Assembly (NCBI GenBank): GCA_030427705.1 | Contig: JAUIBR010000021.1 | Location: forward strand, 46,761-110,760 | Direction of reading: 5' to 3' | DNA from: a bacterium | GTDB taxonomy: Bacteria > Myxococcota_A > Bradymonadia > Bradymonadales > Bradymonadaceae | Length of the DNA: 64,000 nucleotides | In this document: positions 26,811-35,359 of the stretch, piece by piece | How the letters are laid out: every line of letters starts with the position of its first letter | Numbering within the stretch: the stretch's first letter is position 1 | Position numbers and translations under genes: made by a program | Notes under the pieces: model-generated | Database searches by the model: none | Told to the model about the DNA's origin: nothing | Seen by the model: the letters and a program-made list of their open reading frames with translations, nothing else

Positions 26811-27325
26811 TGGACGATTTCGAAGATTATGACGAATTCGACGACTACGAAGACGACGACACCCCGCTGACCATCGAAGAATGCGTCCAAGCGATTCATG
26901 CCGGCGAGCCCGAGCTGTCGCACCTGGTCCGCCTGGCGAGCGCTGTTTTGAACAAGGAGGGTGACGTCGCACCGGAGTTCTTTGCGGTGGCGATTGAAGC
27001 ACGCATGGAGTTCGAACGCGATATCTACAACGGCGGTCTGGACCAAGCCGTATGGAACCACGGCCCGGAGTTGTCCGAGCACTTTGGCGAGGCCCTGGAC
27101 AAGGTCGGTGCCATCGAAAACGGGCAGCTAATCCTGAAGCTAGCCAAAGAGAGCCAGCCCTTTTTAGATGCCGTAGAAAGCCCAGACGATGTCGTTGAAC
27201 AATTCAGCCAATTTCGAATCAAAGTCGGTGGCCCAAACTTCCCAATCCCTGACCTCGATGAAGAGCTCTTCGAAGCCGTCATGGAGTTCGCATTAGAAAA
27301 CCCCGAAGCATTCTCCAAACCCTAG
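26810..27325 (+). CDS. DUF4375 (DMP19-like) acidic protein
   Basis: A 171-residue protein. The first 18 residues are almost all Asp, Glu and Tyr. The middle has DIYNGGLDQAVWNHGPELSEHFGEALDKVGAIENGQLI (about 70-107), the NGGxxQ/F...G...eALxxIGA signature of DUF4375, the family of the DNA-mimic protein DMP19. The start codon overlaps the previous stop (TGATG). As the third gene of the operon it is predicted to work with the MORN/LRR protein. DNA mimicry is only a family-level possibility. Confidence 0.82.
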   Translation: MDDFEDYDEFDDYEDDDTPLTIEECVQAIHAGEPELSHLVRLASAVLNKEGDVAPEFFAVAIEARMEFERDIYNGGLDQAVWNHGPELSEHFGEALDKVGAIENGQLILKLAKESQPFLDAVESPDDVVEQFSQFRIKVGGPNFPIPDLDEELFEAVMEFALENPEAFSKP

Positions 27326-27390
27326 CCGCAAGCCCCCCCTAGCCCCCTAGCCGCGAGCCTCCAGCCGCTAGCTCCCTAGCCCCTAGCCCG
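27321..27390. repeat. CTAG-rich intergenic array (family A)
   Basis: AGCCCCCTAGCC-type steps with six CTAG sites fill the whole gap between the convergent DUF4375 and RND genes. It includes the TAG stop of the former. It has the same composition as the arrays at 4877, 42941 and 43456. Confidence 0.8.
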
Positions 27391-30300
27391 TTACTCAGCC
27401 GCCGCCGGAGCCGACGGCACCAACGCCGAGCGCGCTCGCCAGACAAGCGAGAACATGCATGGGACGACGAACAGCGACATCACGGTCGAGATGAAAAGCC
27501 CGCCCAAGAGCACCGCGCCAACACCACGATAGAGCTCAGAACCCGCGCCGGTCGCGACTGCCATCGGCATCAGTCCAGCGAGCGATGTGAACGCCGACAT
27601 GAAGATGGGGCGCACACGGTCGCTGACCGCGCCGTAGACAGCCTCATCAAGCGCCAAGCCCTCACGTAGCCGTTGAATCGCAAGATCCACAATGAGAATC
27701 GCGTTGTTCACCACCACGCCGATTAGAATCAGGAATCCAACGGCAGTCATGATGTCGAGCGGTTGTTCGTTGATGACCTTGTCGACAAACAACAGGCCCA
27801 ACACACCACCGCCAGCGGCCAGCGGAATCGTGACCAGCACGACCACAGGCGCGAGGAAGTCCTCGAAGAGCGCCGCAAGCAGCAGGAACGAGATGATCAA
27901 CGCGATGAGCAGCACCCAGAGGAACTGCTTCTGAGCCGCATCCAACTTACCTGCCGAACCACCAAGGCTGATCTCGACGTTCGCAGGCAACTCACCCGAC
28001 TGGACCAGCGGATCGATGACCTGCGACTGAATGTTCTCAATCGCTGTCTCGAACGGAACATCGTCAGGTGGCGTAACCTGGAGGGTCACCGCGCGTTTGC
28101 GTTCCAAACGACGGACGATGGTTGGACCGATTTTGGTGTCGACGTCCGCCAAAACCGAGAATGGCACCAGGTCTCCGGAGTTCGTGGCGATGGGCGCATC
28201 ACGCAGATATCGCAGCCCGTCACCCGTCTCGCGCTCACCTTGCGAGCGCAGCATCACGTCGACCTTTCGTTCGCCCTCGGGTCCCCATTCGCCAATCTTA
28301 CGACCATCGATATACACGTCCGCGATGAAGGCGAGGTCGGCGGAGTTGACGCCCAATGATGCGACTTCGTCTCGCTTGGGCTGAATATGCAGCTCGGGCG
28401 CGCCTTCGTCCAAGACCGGGACCGGACGTACCCGTGAGCCCGGTACCGCCTGCCGGGTTGCGCCCAACATTTTGCGGCCCAAGCCGATAATCTCGATCAG
28501 ATCGGGACCGGTGATTTCAATCTCGACGGCTCGACCTTCTCCGATTCCCGAGGCAAACAGCGAGGACTGCGACGCGAAGTTAAAGACGCCGGGGATCTGG
28601 CCATGCAGGTTCTGCATGAAGTTTCGCAGCTCTTTGATTCGACTGACGTCTTTGGCCACACCACCGGCCAAGAAGAGCGACGGGTCGCCCACAAAGAAGC
28701 TGCGGTGAATCGCTGGAACGCCGTCAACTTCCTCGCCCGTATGTCGCATCATGACTTCTTGGTTCTTGAACCCGGTCCGCTTCGATTCTTCAATCGAATA
28801 GCCGGGTGGCGGCAAAATGATGCCAAACACGAGGTTGCGGTTACCGGTCGGTAGGTACTCCATTTTTGGAAGGAAGAGCACCGCCGTAACGGCTGTCACC
28901 GCGACCGCGACCACGGCTACTGTGCCGGCTCGCCATGACTTGCTCGCGAGCCAGCTTGCGGTTGTTGAGATGGTCGTACGTACCTTGTCACCCCAGTCTG
29001 CCAAACCTCGTAGATAGACCTTTTTCGACTTGGTCCTACGTAGAATTCCCGCGGCCATGCTGGGGATGATGAGCATCGACACGCCAAACGAGATGCCCAC
29101 GGAAAGCGAGATTGCATACGCCAGGTCTCGCAGGATTTCCCCAACTTCGCCCTGCCACGTCAGGATTGGGATGAAAACGGCCGCGGTGGTCGCGGTCGAG
29201 GCTAACAGCGCGCCTGCTACCTCTTTGATTCCCTTCCAGGCTGCCAGCTTCGGGTCGTCGACCTTCTTACTCCACGAATCGATGTTTTCTAGCGCAACGA
29301 TGGAATTGTCGATAACCATGCCGACCGCAAACGTCATACCGGCGAGGCTAACGACGTTGACCGACCGGCCCAAGACCGCCATGCCGATTGCGGTGCCCAA
29401 TGCGCACACTGGGATCGCCAAACTGATGATGAACGCACCCGAGAATCGACGTAGGAAAACGAAAAGCACGATGATGGCCAAAATCCCGCCAAGCAGGAGG
29501 TTCTCGCGCACGACATCGATGGCGCCCCGAATGTAGCCCACCTGGTCATCAACGACCTCGATGCGCAGGCCTTCTGGCTGAAACCGCTCTTCATTCAGCT
29601 GCTTGATGACTTCCCGCAGACGCTCCGTGACCTCCAAAATATTGTACCCAGCCTCACGTGACGGAAGAATGGCGATGGCCTCTTGCCCATCGGCGATAGC
29701 CATATCTTGCGGCTTACCGCGTCCCAAGCTGACGTCAGCAACGTCAGATAGCTGAATCGGAACCCCGTCTGGCGTGACCCCGACCACAACGCGTTCTAGC
29801 TCCTCGGCCTCTTTGGGCTTGAGCATGCTGCGCACGATCATCCGGCGTTTGCCCAGGTCGAAATCTCCCGCCGAAACATCGGATAGCTCACCCTGAATGC
29901 GCTGGGACACCTGCTGGACGGTGATCTGGCGCGCGGCTAGGGCCTCAACATCCAAATCGACGTGCATTTCCGTGCGCAGGCCCCCGCGAACGCGAACGCT
30001 CGCCACGCCCGGAACGCGCTCAATCTCGGGGATGATCGTCTCGTCGACCCAGGTTCGATACGGTTGGGGTGAGACCGACGGATAGTCCGAACGAACCAAA
30101 ATCACAGCAAGTGGTGGACCCGCACTGTTGGAGGTCGAGACGATGGGCTCATCGGTGTTCTGCGGGTAGCGCGGAACCTGGCTGAGCTGGTTTGAGACGC
30201 GCACCAACGCTTGGTCCATGTCTGTTCCAACTTCAAACTCGAGGGTGATTTCCGCGCGACCGAGACGCGCCGTCGATTCCATCTCGACGAGGCCAGTGAC

Positions 30301-30543
30301 CCGCTTCAGAACCTCTTCCTGAGGTTCGACGATCTCAGCTTCCACCTCGATGGGTGAAGCACCTAGCCAGTTTGTGGTGACTGTGATCGTTGGACGCGCA
30401 ATATCCGGTGTGAGCTGGATCGGCAGACCCGTGACCGCCAATGCACCAAAGAAGAGCACCAACACCATGACTGAAATGACGCTTACGGGGCGGCTAATCG
30501 CCTTGGCGAGGACGCCAGTGGCTTGTTCGAATCGGTCGCTCAT
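27391..30543 (-). CDS. RND efflux transporter permease
   Basis: A 1050-residue inner-membrane RND pump (AcrB/MdtB type), full length, with an N-terminal helix, a periplasmic porter domain, the TM2-TM6 block, a second porter domain and TM8-TM12. In TM4 the usual Asp-Asp pair is D412-N413 (GMVIDNSIVALENI), and in TM10 the usual Lys is Asn (VVVNNAILIVD). This variation occurs in other HAE-type pumps. The C-terminus ends in APAAAE. It probably exports hydrophobic or amphiphilic compounds through a TolC-like channel that is not encoded here. The ATG overlaps the adaptor's stop by 4 bases. Confidence 0.95.
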   Translation of the reverse strand: MSDRFEQATGVLAKAISRPVSVISVMVLVLFFGALAVTGLPIQLTPDIARPTITVTTNWLGASPIEVEAEIVEPQEEVLKRVTGLVEMESTARLGRAEITLEFEVGTDMDQALVRVSNQLSQVPRYPQNTDEPIVSTSNSAGPPLAVILVRSDYPSVSPQPYRTWVDETIIPEIERVPGVASVRVRGGLRTEMHVDLDVEALAARQITVQQVSQRIQGELSDVSAGDFDLGKRRMIVRSMLKPKEAEELERVVVGVTPDGVPIQLSDVADVSLGRGKPQDMAIADGQEAIAILPSREAGYNILEVTERLREVIKQLNEERFQPEGLRIEVVDDQVGYIRGAIDVVRENLLLGGILAIIVLFVFLRRFSGAFIISLAIPVCALGTAIGMAVLGRSVNVVSLAGMTFAVGMVIDNSIVALENIDSWSKKVDDPKLAAWKGIKEVAGALLASTATTAAVFIPILTWQGEVGEILRDLAYAISLSVGISFGVSMLIIPSMAAGILRRTKSKKVYLRGLADWGDKVRTTISTTASWLASKSWRAGTVAVVAVAVTAVTAVLFLPKMEYLPTGNRNLVFGIILPPPGYSIEESKRTGFKNQEVMMRHTGEEVDGVPAIHRSFFVGDPSLFLAGGVAKDVSRIKELRNFMQNLHGQIPGVFNFASQSSLFASGIGEGRAVEIEITGPDLIEIIGLGRKMLGATRQAVPGSRVRPVPVLDEGAPELHIQPKRDEVASLGVNSADLAFIADVYIDGRKIGEWGPEGERKVDVMLRSQGERETGDGLRYLRDAPIATNSGDLVPFSVLADVDTKIGPTIVRRLERKRAVTLQVTPPDDVPFETAIENIQSQVIDPLVQSGELPANVEISLGGSAGKLDAAQKQFLWVLLIALIISFLLLAALFEDFLAPVVVLVTIPLAAGGGVLGLLFVDKVINEQPLDIMTAVGFLILIGVVVNNAILIVDLAIQRLREGLALDEAVYGAVSDRVRPIFMSAFTSLAGLMPMAVATGAGSELYRGVGAVLLGGLFISTVMSLFVVPCMFSLVWRARSALVPSAPAAAE

Positions 30544-31613
30544 TGCACGACCTCAACGTCCTGGCCGGGTCGCAAACGCTCGTTCCCGCGGACGACCAAC
30601 GTATCGCCCATCTTCAGCATCGGCGCCTTCACAAGAGCGTTTGTGCCCGACTGAGCAAGCACTTCAACGGCGTGTGGCTCCGCCTTGCCGTCCACGATCC
30701 GGAAGACACGCGTGCCCGCAACGCCCTGTACCAAGGCATCTGTGGGGACAACCACGCCCTCTTGAGCACGATCGATCTTGATGTGCACGTCGATGGCGTC
30801 CCCCTCACGCAGCCACTCGGGCGAGACCTCAGGCATGATGCGCAAAAGCGCGGTTCGAGACCGTTTGTCCAGGCTCCCGACAACGCCAGCAATCGACCCT
30901 TTGATCTTCTGCGTATCGCCGAGCTCAACGTCTGTCTCCGAACCGACTCGCCCCAATAGTTCGGACGGGACCTGAACATGGACCTCAAGTTGTCCAGACG
31001 ACGCGACCTCAACGGCCGGCTCGCCCGTCCGAAGCCACTGGCCCGGCGCGACATGTCTCGCCGCGACAACCCCGTCAAACGGCGCGACGATCCGCATCTG
31101 CGAAATCTCCTCGCGCAATCGTTGAATGGCTGCTTCATGCCCAGCAACCGCGGCTTCCAAAGATTGTTTTGTCACCCCAATCTGTTCAGCTTCGCGTTCT
31201 GGGTAATGTCCCTGTTCGCTTAGGGCTTTGAGGCGCTTGGTGTCTCGCTCAGCCTGTGCCAGTTCAACCTGCGAGCGTTTGAGCTCCGCTTGTGCCTGTT
31301 TCAATTGGGCGCGCAAAACACCATCGTCAATCTGGACCAAAAGTTGGCCCCGCTTCACCGAATCGCCTTCACGAACGTTGACCCGCAGGACGTTTCCAGC
31401 CCCGCCCGCTGCCAAGATCGTGGATTCAGCATTGTGAACTTCGCCAAGGAGCAAACGCGGGATCGTCAATGACATCTTGTCGATCGTTGCCACGCCAATT
31501 TTCGCGGGCGGCGGCGCAGAGGGTTTGCCAGCTTGTGATGCATCCTCGGCGGCCTCACAGCCAACAAGCAAGGCAACAATGACAAAGACGGCGAAAGTTC
31601 CGGTGTACTTCAT
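30540..31613 (-). CDS. RND periplasmic adaptor (membrane fusion) lipoprotein
   Basis: A 357-residue adaptor anchored by a lipobox (MKYTGTFAVFVIVALLVGC, Cys19). The biotinyl-lipoyl-like halves are GGAGNVLRVNVREGDSVKRGQLLVQID and IVAPFDGVVAARHVAPGQWL, separated by a coiled-coil hairpin (LKQAQAELKRSQVELAQAERDTKRL, about residues 100-170). A beta-barrel and membrane-proximal domain follow. It bridges the RND permease, encoded directly downstream with a 4-base overlap, to an outer-membrane factor. AAGGGA lies seven bases before the ATG. Confidence 0.95.
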   Translation of the reverse strand: MKYTGTFAVFVIVALLVGCEAAEDASQAGKPSAPPPAKIGVATIDKMSLTIPRLLLGEVHNAESTILAAGGAGNVLRVNVREGDSVKRGQLLVQIDDGVLRAQLKQAQAELKRSQVELAQAERDTKRLKALSEQGHYPEREAEQIGVTKQSLEAAVAGHEAAIQRLREEISQMRIVAPFDGVVAARHVAPGQWLRTGEPAVEVASSGQLEVHVQVPSELLGRVGSETDVELGDTQKIKGSIAGVVGSLDKRSRTALLRIMPEVSPEWLREGDAIDVHIKIDRAQEGVVVPTDALVQGVAGTRVFRIVDGKAEPHAVEVLAQSGTNALVKAPMLKMGDTLVVRGNERLRPGQDVEVVQ

Positions 31614-31758
31614 GGGTTCCCTTGGACAGATTCATCCCACCTTGAGATATCGCTTCGCCTACAGAAGGTTCAAAATCGTGCCGACCATGACCTGTTTTCT
31701 GAATCCTCAAGAAACTAAGCGCATCTTGTCAGGTGAATTTCTATTGCTAAGGACGATC

Positions 31759-32652
31759 ATGATTCGCAAATCGACACTGTTTTCTGCCGCTCTTCTCATT
31801 GCCGCGTGTGGCTCTACTCCAGTTCCTGACCAAAATATGGCCGACAAGGCTGCCGACGCCCAGGCACAAGCTGAGGCCTCTGCAAAAGATGCCGCAAAGG
31901 CCGCGATGCCGACCCTCGCTCTCGAAGAAGCAGCCAACGGTCCCCATCGGTCTCCAGAGAACATCGCGCGAAACGTCTACCGTCACCCTGTGGAAACGCT
32001 TGAGTTCTTCGGATTCAAACCGGATATGACGGTCGTCGAAATCTGGCCTGGCGGTGGTTGGTACAGCGAAGTTATCGCGCCTGCCGTCGGTCCCGACGGG
32101 AAGTTCGTCGCGGCCAGCTACGCTGCGGACGGCGACCCTGAATCATACCGAACCAAGAATCGCGCGAAGTACGACGAGCGATTGAAGAACGAACCCATCT
32201 TTGCAAACACCTACAACGGCACGCTTGAGCCCGACGGAAAGGTCGACATCGGTGGACCTGCAAGCGCCGACATGGTGGTCACTTTCCGTAATAATCACGG
32301 GTGGATCAACAACGGTGTGGCCGAAAAGATGTATGCTCAATTCTTCACCGTGCTTAAGCCCGGCGGGATTCTTGGCGTGGTCCAACACCGTGCGAACAAG
32401 GGCGCCGACCCGAAAGCAAGCGCGAAGAACGGCTACGTTCCGCAGGAGTACATCATCGAGCTTGCCACAAATGCCGGGTTTGAGTTTGTCGAAGCGTCGG
32501 AAGTTAACGCCAACCCCAATGACACGAAAGACCATCCAGAAGGTGTATGGACTCTGCCTCCCAGCCTGCGCCTCAAAGATGTCGACAAGGAAAAGTACAT
32601 CGCCATTGGCGAGAGCGACCGTATGACGTTGAAATTCAAGAAGCCTGAGTGA
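31759..32652 (+). CDS. exported SAM-methyltransferase-like lipoprotein (COG4798 type)
   Basis: A 297-residue lipoprotein (MIRKSTLFSAALLIAAC, Cys17), with AAGGA before ATG 31759. An Ala/Lys/Gln-rich helix (residues 30-55) is followed by a class I methyltransferase-like domain: VVEIWPGGGWYSEVIAPAVGPDGKFVAASY (motif I, with GGG in place of GxGxG), then ADMVVTFRNNHGW, and FFTVLKPGGILGVVQHRA. Several proteobacterial proteins of this type carry signal peptides and are annotated as predicted methyltransferases. How SAM would be available outside the cytoplasm is unexplained, so catalysis is uncertain. It is divergent from the RND adaptor. Confidence 0.85.
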   Translation: MIRKSTLFSAALLIAACGSTPVPDQNMADKAADAQAQAEASAKDAAKAAMPTLALEEAANGPHRSPENIARNVYRHPVETLEFFGFKPDMTVVEIWPGGGWYSEVIAPAVGPDGKFVAASYAADGDPESYRTKNRAKYDERLKNEPIFANTYNGTLEPDGKVDIGGPASADMVVTFRNNHGWINNGVAEKMYAQFFTVLKPGGILGVVQHRANKGADPKASAKNGYVPQEYIIELATNAGFEFVEASEVNANPNDTKDHPEGVWTLPPSLRLKDVDKEKYIAIGESDRMTLKFKKPE

Positions 32653-32739
32653 TTGTGGGGCGAAACGGCGTTTAACGGTGGTTAAGTCGGAAGGGATTGC
32701 TATACTGAAGGGGCAAACCAAACTTCCGAGAGAATTATT

Positions 32740-33732
32740 GTGAAACGCCTAACAACCCTTGTTCTCTGCCTTTTTGTCAGTTTCTCGATGGCCTGCAGCG
32801 ACGACTCAGCGCCCGGGAAATCCAATAATAATGCCAATAATGGGTTTGACCTTGGAGAGCCGGATTCCGGCGAGAACAACGTCAACAACGTTAACAACGT
32901 CAACAACGTCAACAACGTTAACAATTCAAACAACGCCAACAATTCGAACAACGCGAACAACACCAACGGTTCGAACAACGGCACCAACAACACCAATATG
33001 GACATGGGCATGATGGACATGGGCACGGATATGCCTGTGGGACCGATTGCCTGCCAGGACGATACCCCGTGTCTGCCCTATTCCTGCACGCCATTCGTCA
33101 ATGAATGCGCGACGCAGTGTCTGACGAACCAAGAGTGTGCAAACGGTTATCGATGTGGTGCAAACGGTGTCTGCGAGACCGAGACCGCATGCCAGGACGA
33201 TACGCCTTGCGCACCGTACACGTGCAACAATCAACAAGGCGTTTGCAACGAGCGCTGCCTCACCAACATGCAATGCCAGCAGGGTAATACCTGTGGCGCC
33301 GGTGGAGTTTGCGCGGCCCCTGTCACGTGTCAGGACGACACACCTTGCAACGGGTACGCATGCAACACAAACCAGGGTGAGTGCGAGACGTTCTGCTTCA
33401 CGTCAAATGACTGCGCAGCCGGCTATGCATGCGGTGCAGGTGGCGTCTGTCAGATGACGACAGCTTGCACGGATGACACTCCATGCGGAGGGTTCTCGTG
33501 CAACACAAACGCAGGAATCTGCCGTGATGCATGCTTCCGGGACAACCAATGTGCCAATGGGTATTCCTGTGCCGCCCCTGACTGCGTTGCGGATGTCGCC
33601 TGTACGGACGACACACCGTGCAATGGCTATGCGTGTGATACGCAGGCCGGAATCTGCCAGAACAGCTGCTTCCGACCCGGCCAATGTGCGCAAGGCTACA
33701 CATGTCGCCAGTTCCAGTGCGTGATGATGTAA
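32740..33732 (+). CDS. lipoprotein with five tandem eight-Cys modules
   Basis: A 330-residue lipoprotein (Cys19; GTG start with GAGAG upstream). Residues 28-85 are an Asn-rich stalk (NNVNNVNNVNN, NNSNNANN) and 86-100 a Met/Asp patch. The rest is five modules beginning at Cys105, Cys151, Cys197, Cys243 and Cys288, with spacing 46, 46, 46 and 45. Each has eight cysteines in the pattern C-QDDTP-C-xxYx-C-N...G-x-C...C...C-AxGYx-C-GAxGV-C. The regular pattern implies four disulfides per module and an extended rod on the cell surface. No enzymatic motif is seen. The stop overlaps the start of the DUF523 gene. Confidence 0.85.
   Translation: MKRLTTLVLCLFVSFSMACSDDSAPGKSNNNANNGFDLGEPDSGENNVNNVNNVNNVNNVNNSNNANNSNNANNTNGSNNGTNNTNMDMGMMDMGTDMPVGPIACQDDTPCLPYSCTPFVNECATQCLTNQECANGYRCGANGVCETETACQDDTPCAPYTCNNQQGVCNERCLTNMQCQQGNTCGAGGVCAAPVTCQDDTPCNGYACNTNQGECETFCFTSNDCAAGYACGAGGVCQMTTACTDDTPCGGFSCNTNAGICRDACFRDNQCANGYSCAAPDCVADVACTDDTPCNGYACDTQAGICQNSCFRPGQCAQGYTCRQFQCVMM
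32876..32990 (+). repeat. 9-base in-frame repeat encoding the Asn-rich stalk
   Basis: GTTAACAAC and GTCAACAAC alternate in tandem and then drift to TCGAACAAC and GCGAACAAC. The unit encodes V/S/A-N-N. Gain or loss of units keeps the frame and changes stalk length. A similar block lies at 39703-39833. Confidence 0.75.
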
Positions 33733-34367
33733 TGAAGGTCGTCAATCACCCGGAGTGGTTCGTGAATCTGCGTGAAATCACGCCCGAAGCGCCCCTGCGC
33801 ATTCTCATGAGCGGTTGCATGACCGGCATGATGTGTGGGGTCGATGGCTCGGACTACGGTTTTGGAAAACACTTCCAGACCTTCATGTCGCTGCCGACGG
33901 TGGACATCGTCGGATTCTGCCCCGAGGACTTCGGTCTTGGAACCCCGCGCACCATGCCGGACATCCATGACGGCGACGGCATGGGCGTCTACGAGGGCAC
34001 GGCGAAAGTTCTGGACGAGCACGGCGCCGACCTTACGGAAGGCATGGTCAAAGGCGGCAATGCGATGGTTGAAAAGGCCCGCGAGCATGACGCTGAGCTG
34101 TGTTTCCTGATGGACTCGAGCGGAGCGTGCGGCACGCAGGTTATCTCATTGGGATGCCGATTCGACGAGGACCGCAAGTATCAGATGGGCTTCGGAGTTG
34201 CTGCGGCAGCATTGGTACGGGCGGGTTTTCCTGTCGTGTCTCAGCGCGACCACAAATCGTTCGACCGCCTCATGACAATCCTCGACCCGAACCACGAGCC
34301 CACGGAAGGTCTATTAGACCACCATGAGCATCCGTGGACGGTCGAGTACTTCGGGCTTGAGGCTTAA
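33732..34367 (+). CDS. DUF523-family (TudS-like) protein
   Basis: A 211-residue cytoplasmic protein of the DUF523 family (PF04463), whose studied member TudS is a [4Fe-4S] thiouracil desulfidase. Visible features are ILMSGCMTGMMCGVDGSDYG (two cysteines, about residues 27-36), VGFCPEDFGLGTPRTMPDIHDGDG, and MDSSGACGTQVIS with the third cysteine. The start is the ATG overlapping the stop of the Cys-rich gene (TAATG). The domain differs from the common CLLGxxCRYDG form, so substrate transfer from TudS is uncertain. Confidence 0.82.
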   Translation: MKVVNHPEWFVNLREITPEAPLRILMSGCMTGMMCGVDGSDYGFGKHFQTFMSLPTVDIVGFCPEDFGLGTPRTMPDIHDGDGMGVYEGTAKVLDEHGADLTEGMVKGGNAMVEKAREHDAELCFLMDSSGACGTQVISLGCRFDEDRKYQMGFGVAAAALVRAGFPVVSQRDHKSFDRLMTILDPNHEPTEGLLDHHEHPWTVEYFGLEA

Positions 34368-34555
34368 GCCTTAATGCTCTTGCGGCTGCGGGCTTGAAGC
34401 CCGACGAACAACAGCAAGAGCAGCAATCCAATAAAGCCACGAGGGGTGGATTCGGTCGCGGCACCTGCGTCTGCGAACGCGGGCACCGTCATCAACATCA
34501 CGAGCATTGAAATCATCAAGCCAGCTAGTGCACGTGAACGTGTTTGGGTTCGCAT
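34364..34555 (-). CDS. 63-residue exported protein with C-terminal hydrophobic tail
   Basis: The protein begins with a signal peptide (MRTQTRSRALAGLM...TVPAFA, about 28 residues). A linker of only about ten residues follows, then PRG, a hydrophobic run GFIGLLLLLLFVGL and a basic tail ARSRKSIKA. That tail has the tripartite shape of C-terminal sorting signals (motif, membrane segment, Arg/Lys). The start ATG 34555 has AAGGAG six bases upstream. An earlier ATG at 34561 is less well placed. It converges with the DUF523 gene, overlapping by 4 bases. It is either a minimal membrane peptide or a decayed substrate of a sorting system. Confidence 0.6.
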   Translation of the reverse strand: MRTQTRSRALAGLMISMLVMLMTVPAFADAGAATESTPRGFIGLLLLLLFVGLQARSRKSIKA

Positions 34556-34676
34556 ATCCATCTCCTTCTCCAACCGAAAAGAGATAGAGCAATCCGCGCG
34601 CCAACTTTACCTAACGCAATATTTTCAACGGGTTACAGTTTCCTGTGAGGAAATTTGAGGAAAATCGACCTCGAAA

Positions 34677-34694
34677 CCCGACATTGATGTCGGG
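34677..34694 (-). terminator. stem-loop downstream of the hydrolase operon, possible terminator
   Basis: CCCGACAT-TG-ATGTCGGG is a perfect 8-base stem located 17 bases beyond the stop of the gene ending at 34712. On the minus strand it is followed by TTTCG, which is only a weak U-tract, so termination is plausible but not certain. Confidence 0.5.
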
Positions 34695-34711
34695 CAAAAT
34701 CGAGAGACTGC

Positions 34712-35353
34712 TCAGTTTTCTGCGATGGATTGGAACTCTTCCAACGTCATCACAGTGGCGCCTACTTTCTTGTATTCTTCGATGGCGTCGGTGATGTCTT
34801 CGTCGGACTCCGCCCCCAAGCCGTCTGTGATGACGGTGACGTCATACCCGCGATTGCGTGCGCCCTTCACCGTCATCAACACACATTGGTCCGCGAAGAC
34901 GCCCATGATGTAGAGCTGCTTGGCGTTAACTTGGCGCAAGTACGCATCGAACGCGTCCGAGCTGAACGCATCAGGTTGGCTCTTGTCGAACGTCAGTTCC
35001 GTCTTCGATCGAACCACTCGGACATCGATTTCGGCCCCCTTGGAACCTTCAACCGCCGCACCATCACGCACCCAATTGCCAATAATGTCGTTCTCCGAAA
35101 ACGCATTGGTCACCCAGGCTATCTTGATCGTGTTCGTACGCGCGTAGTCAGTCGCCGCGTTGGCGGTACGAATCACACGGTCAATCTGGTCTTTCTGGAT
35201 CGGCATCGCGCCGTCCTCACGCAGGAAATCCCGTTGTAGGTCCACCATCAGCAAGACCGGTTCCGTCGCTGCCGTCTGGTCAATCTTGGGCCCCATCGTC
35301 GCGCCACAGCTCGTCAATAGGGTCAGCATCAAAACAAGGATGGTCTGTTTCAT
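34712..35353 (-). CDS. exported isochorismatase-family cysteine hydrolase
   Basis: A 213-residue lipoprotein (MKQTILVLMLTLLTSC, Cys16) with an isochorismatase-like hydrolase domain. The catalytic triad is visible: Asp38 in VDLQRDF, Lys124 in LTFDKSQPDAF, and Cys157 in GVFADQCVLMTVKGA. The family hydrolyses amides or vinyl ethers such as nicotinamide, N-carbamoyl compounds and isochorismate. A periplasmic member is less common. It is the last gene of a TetR-headed operon, 6 bases after the alpha/beta hydrolase, so both exported enzymes probably act on related compounds. Confidence 0.88.
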   Translation of the reverse strand: MKQTILVLMLTLLTSCGATMGPKIDQTAATEPVLLMVDLQRDFLREDGAMPIQKDQIDRVIRTANAATDYARTNTIKIAWVTNAFSENDIIGNWVRDGAAVEGSKGAEIDVRVVRSKTELTFDKSQPDAFSSDAFDAYLRQVNAKQLYIMGVFADQCVLMTVKGARNRGYDVTVITDGLGAESDEDITDAIEEYKKVGATVMTLEEFQSIAEN

Positions 35354-35359
35354 GTGTGT

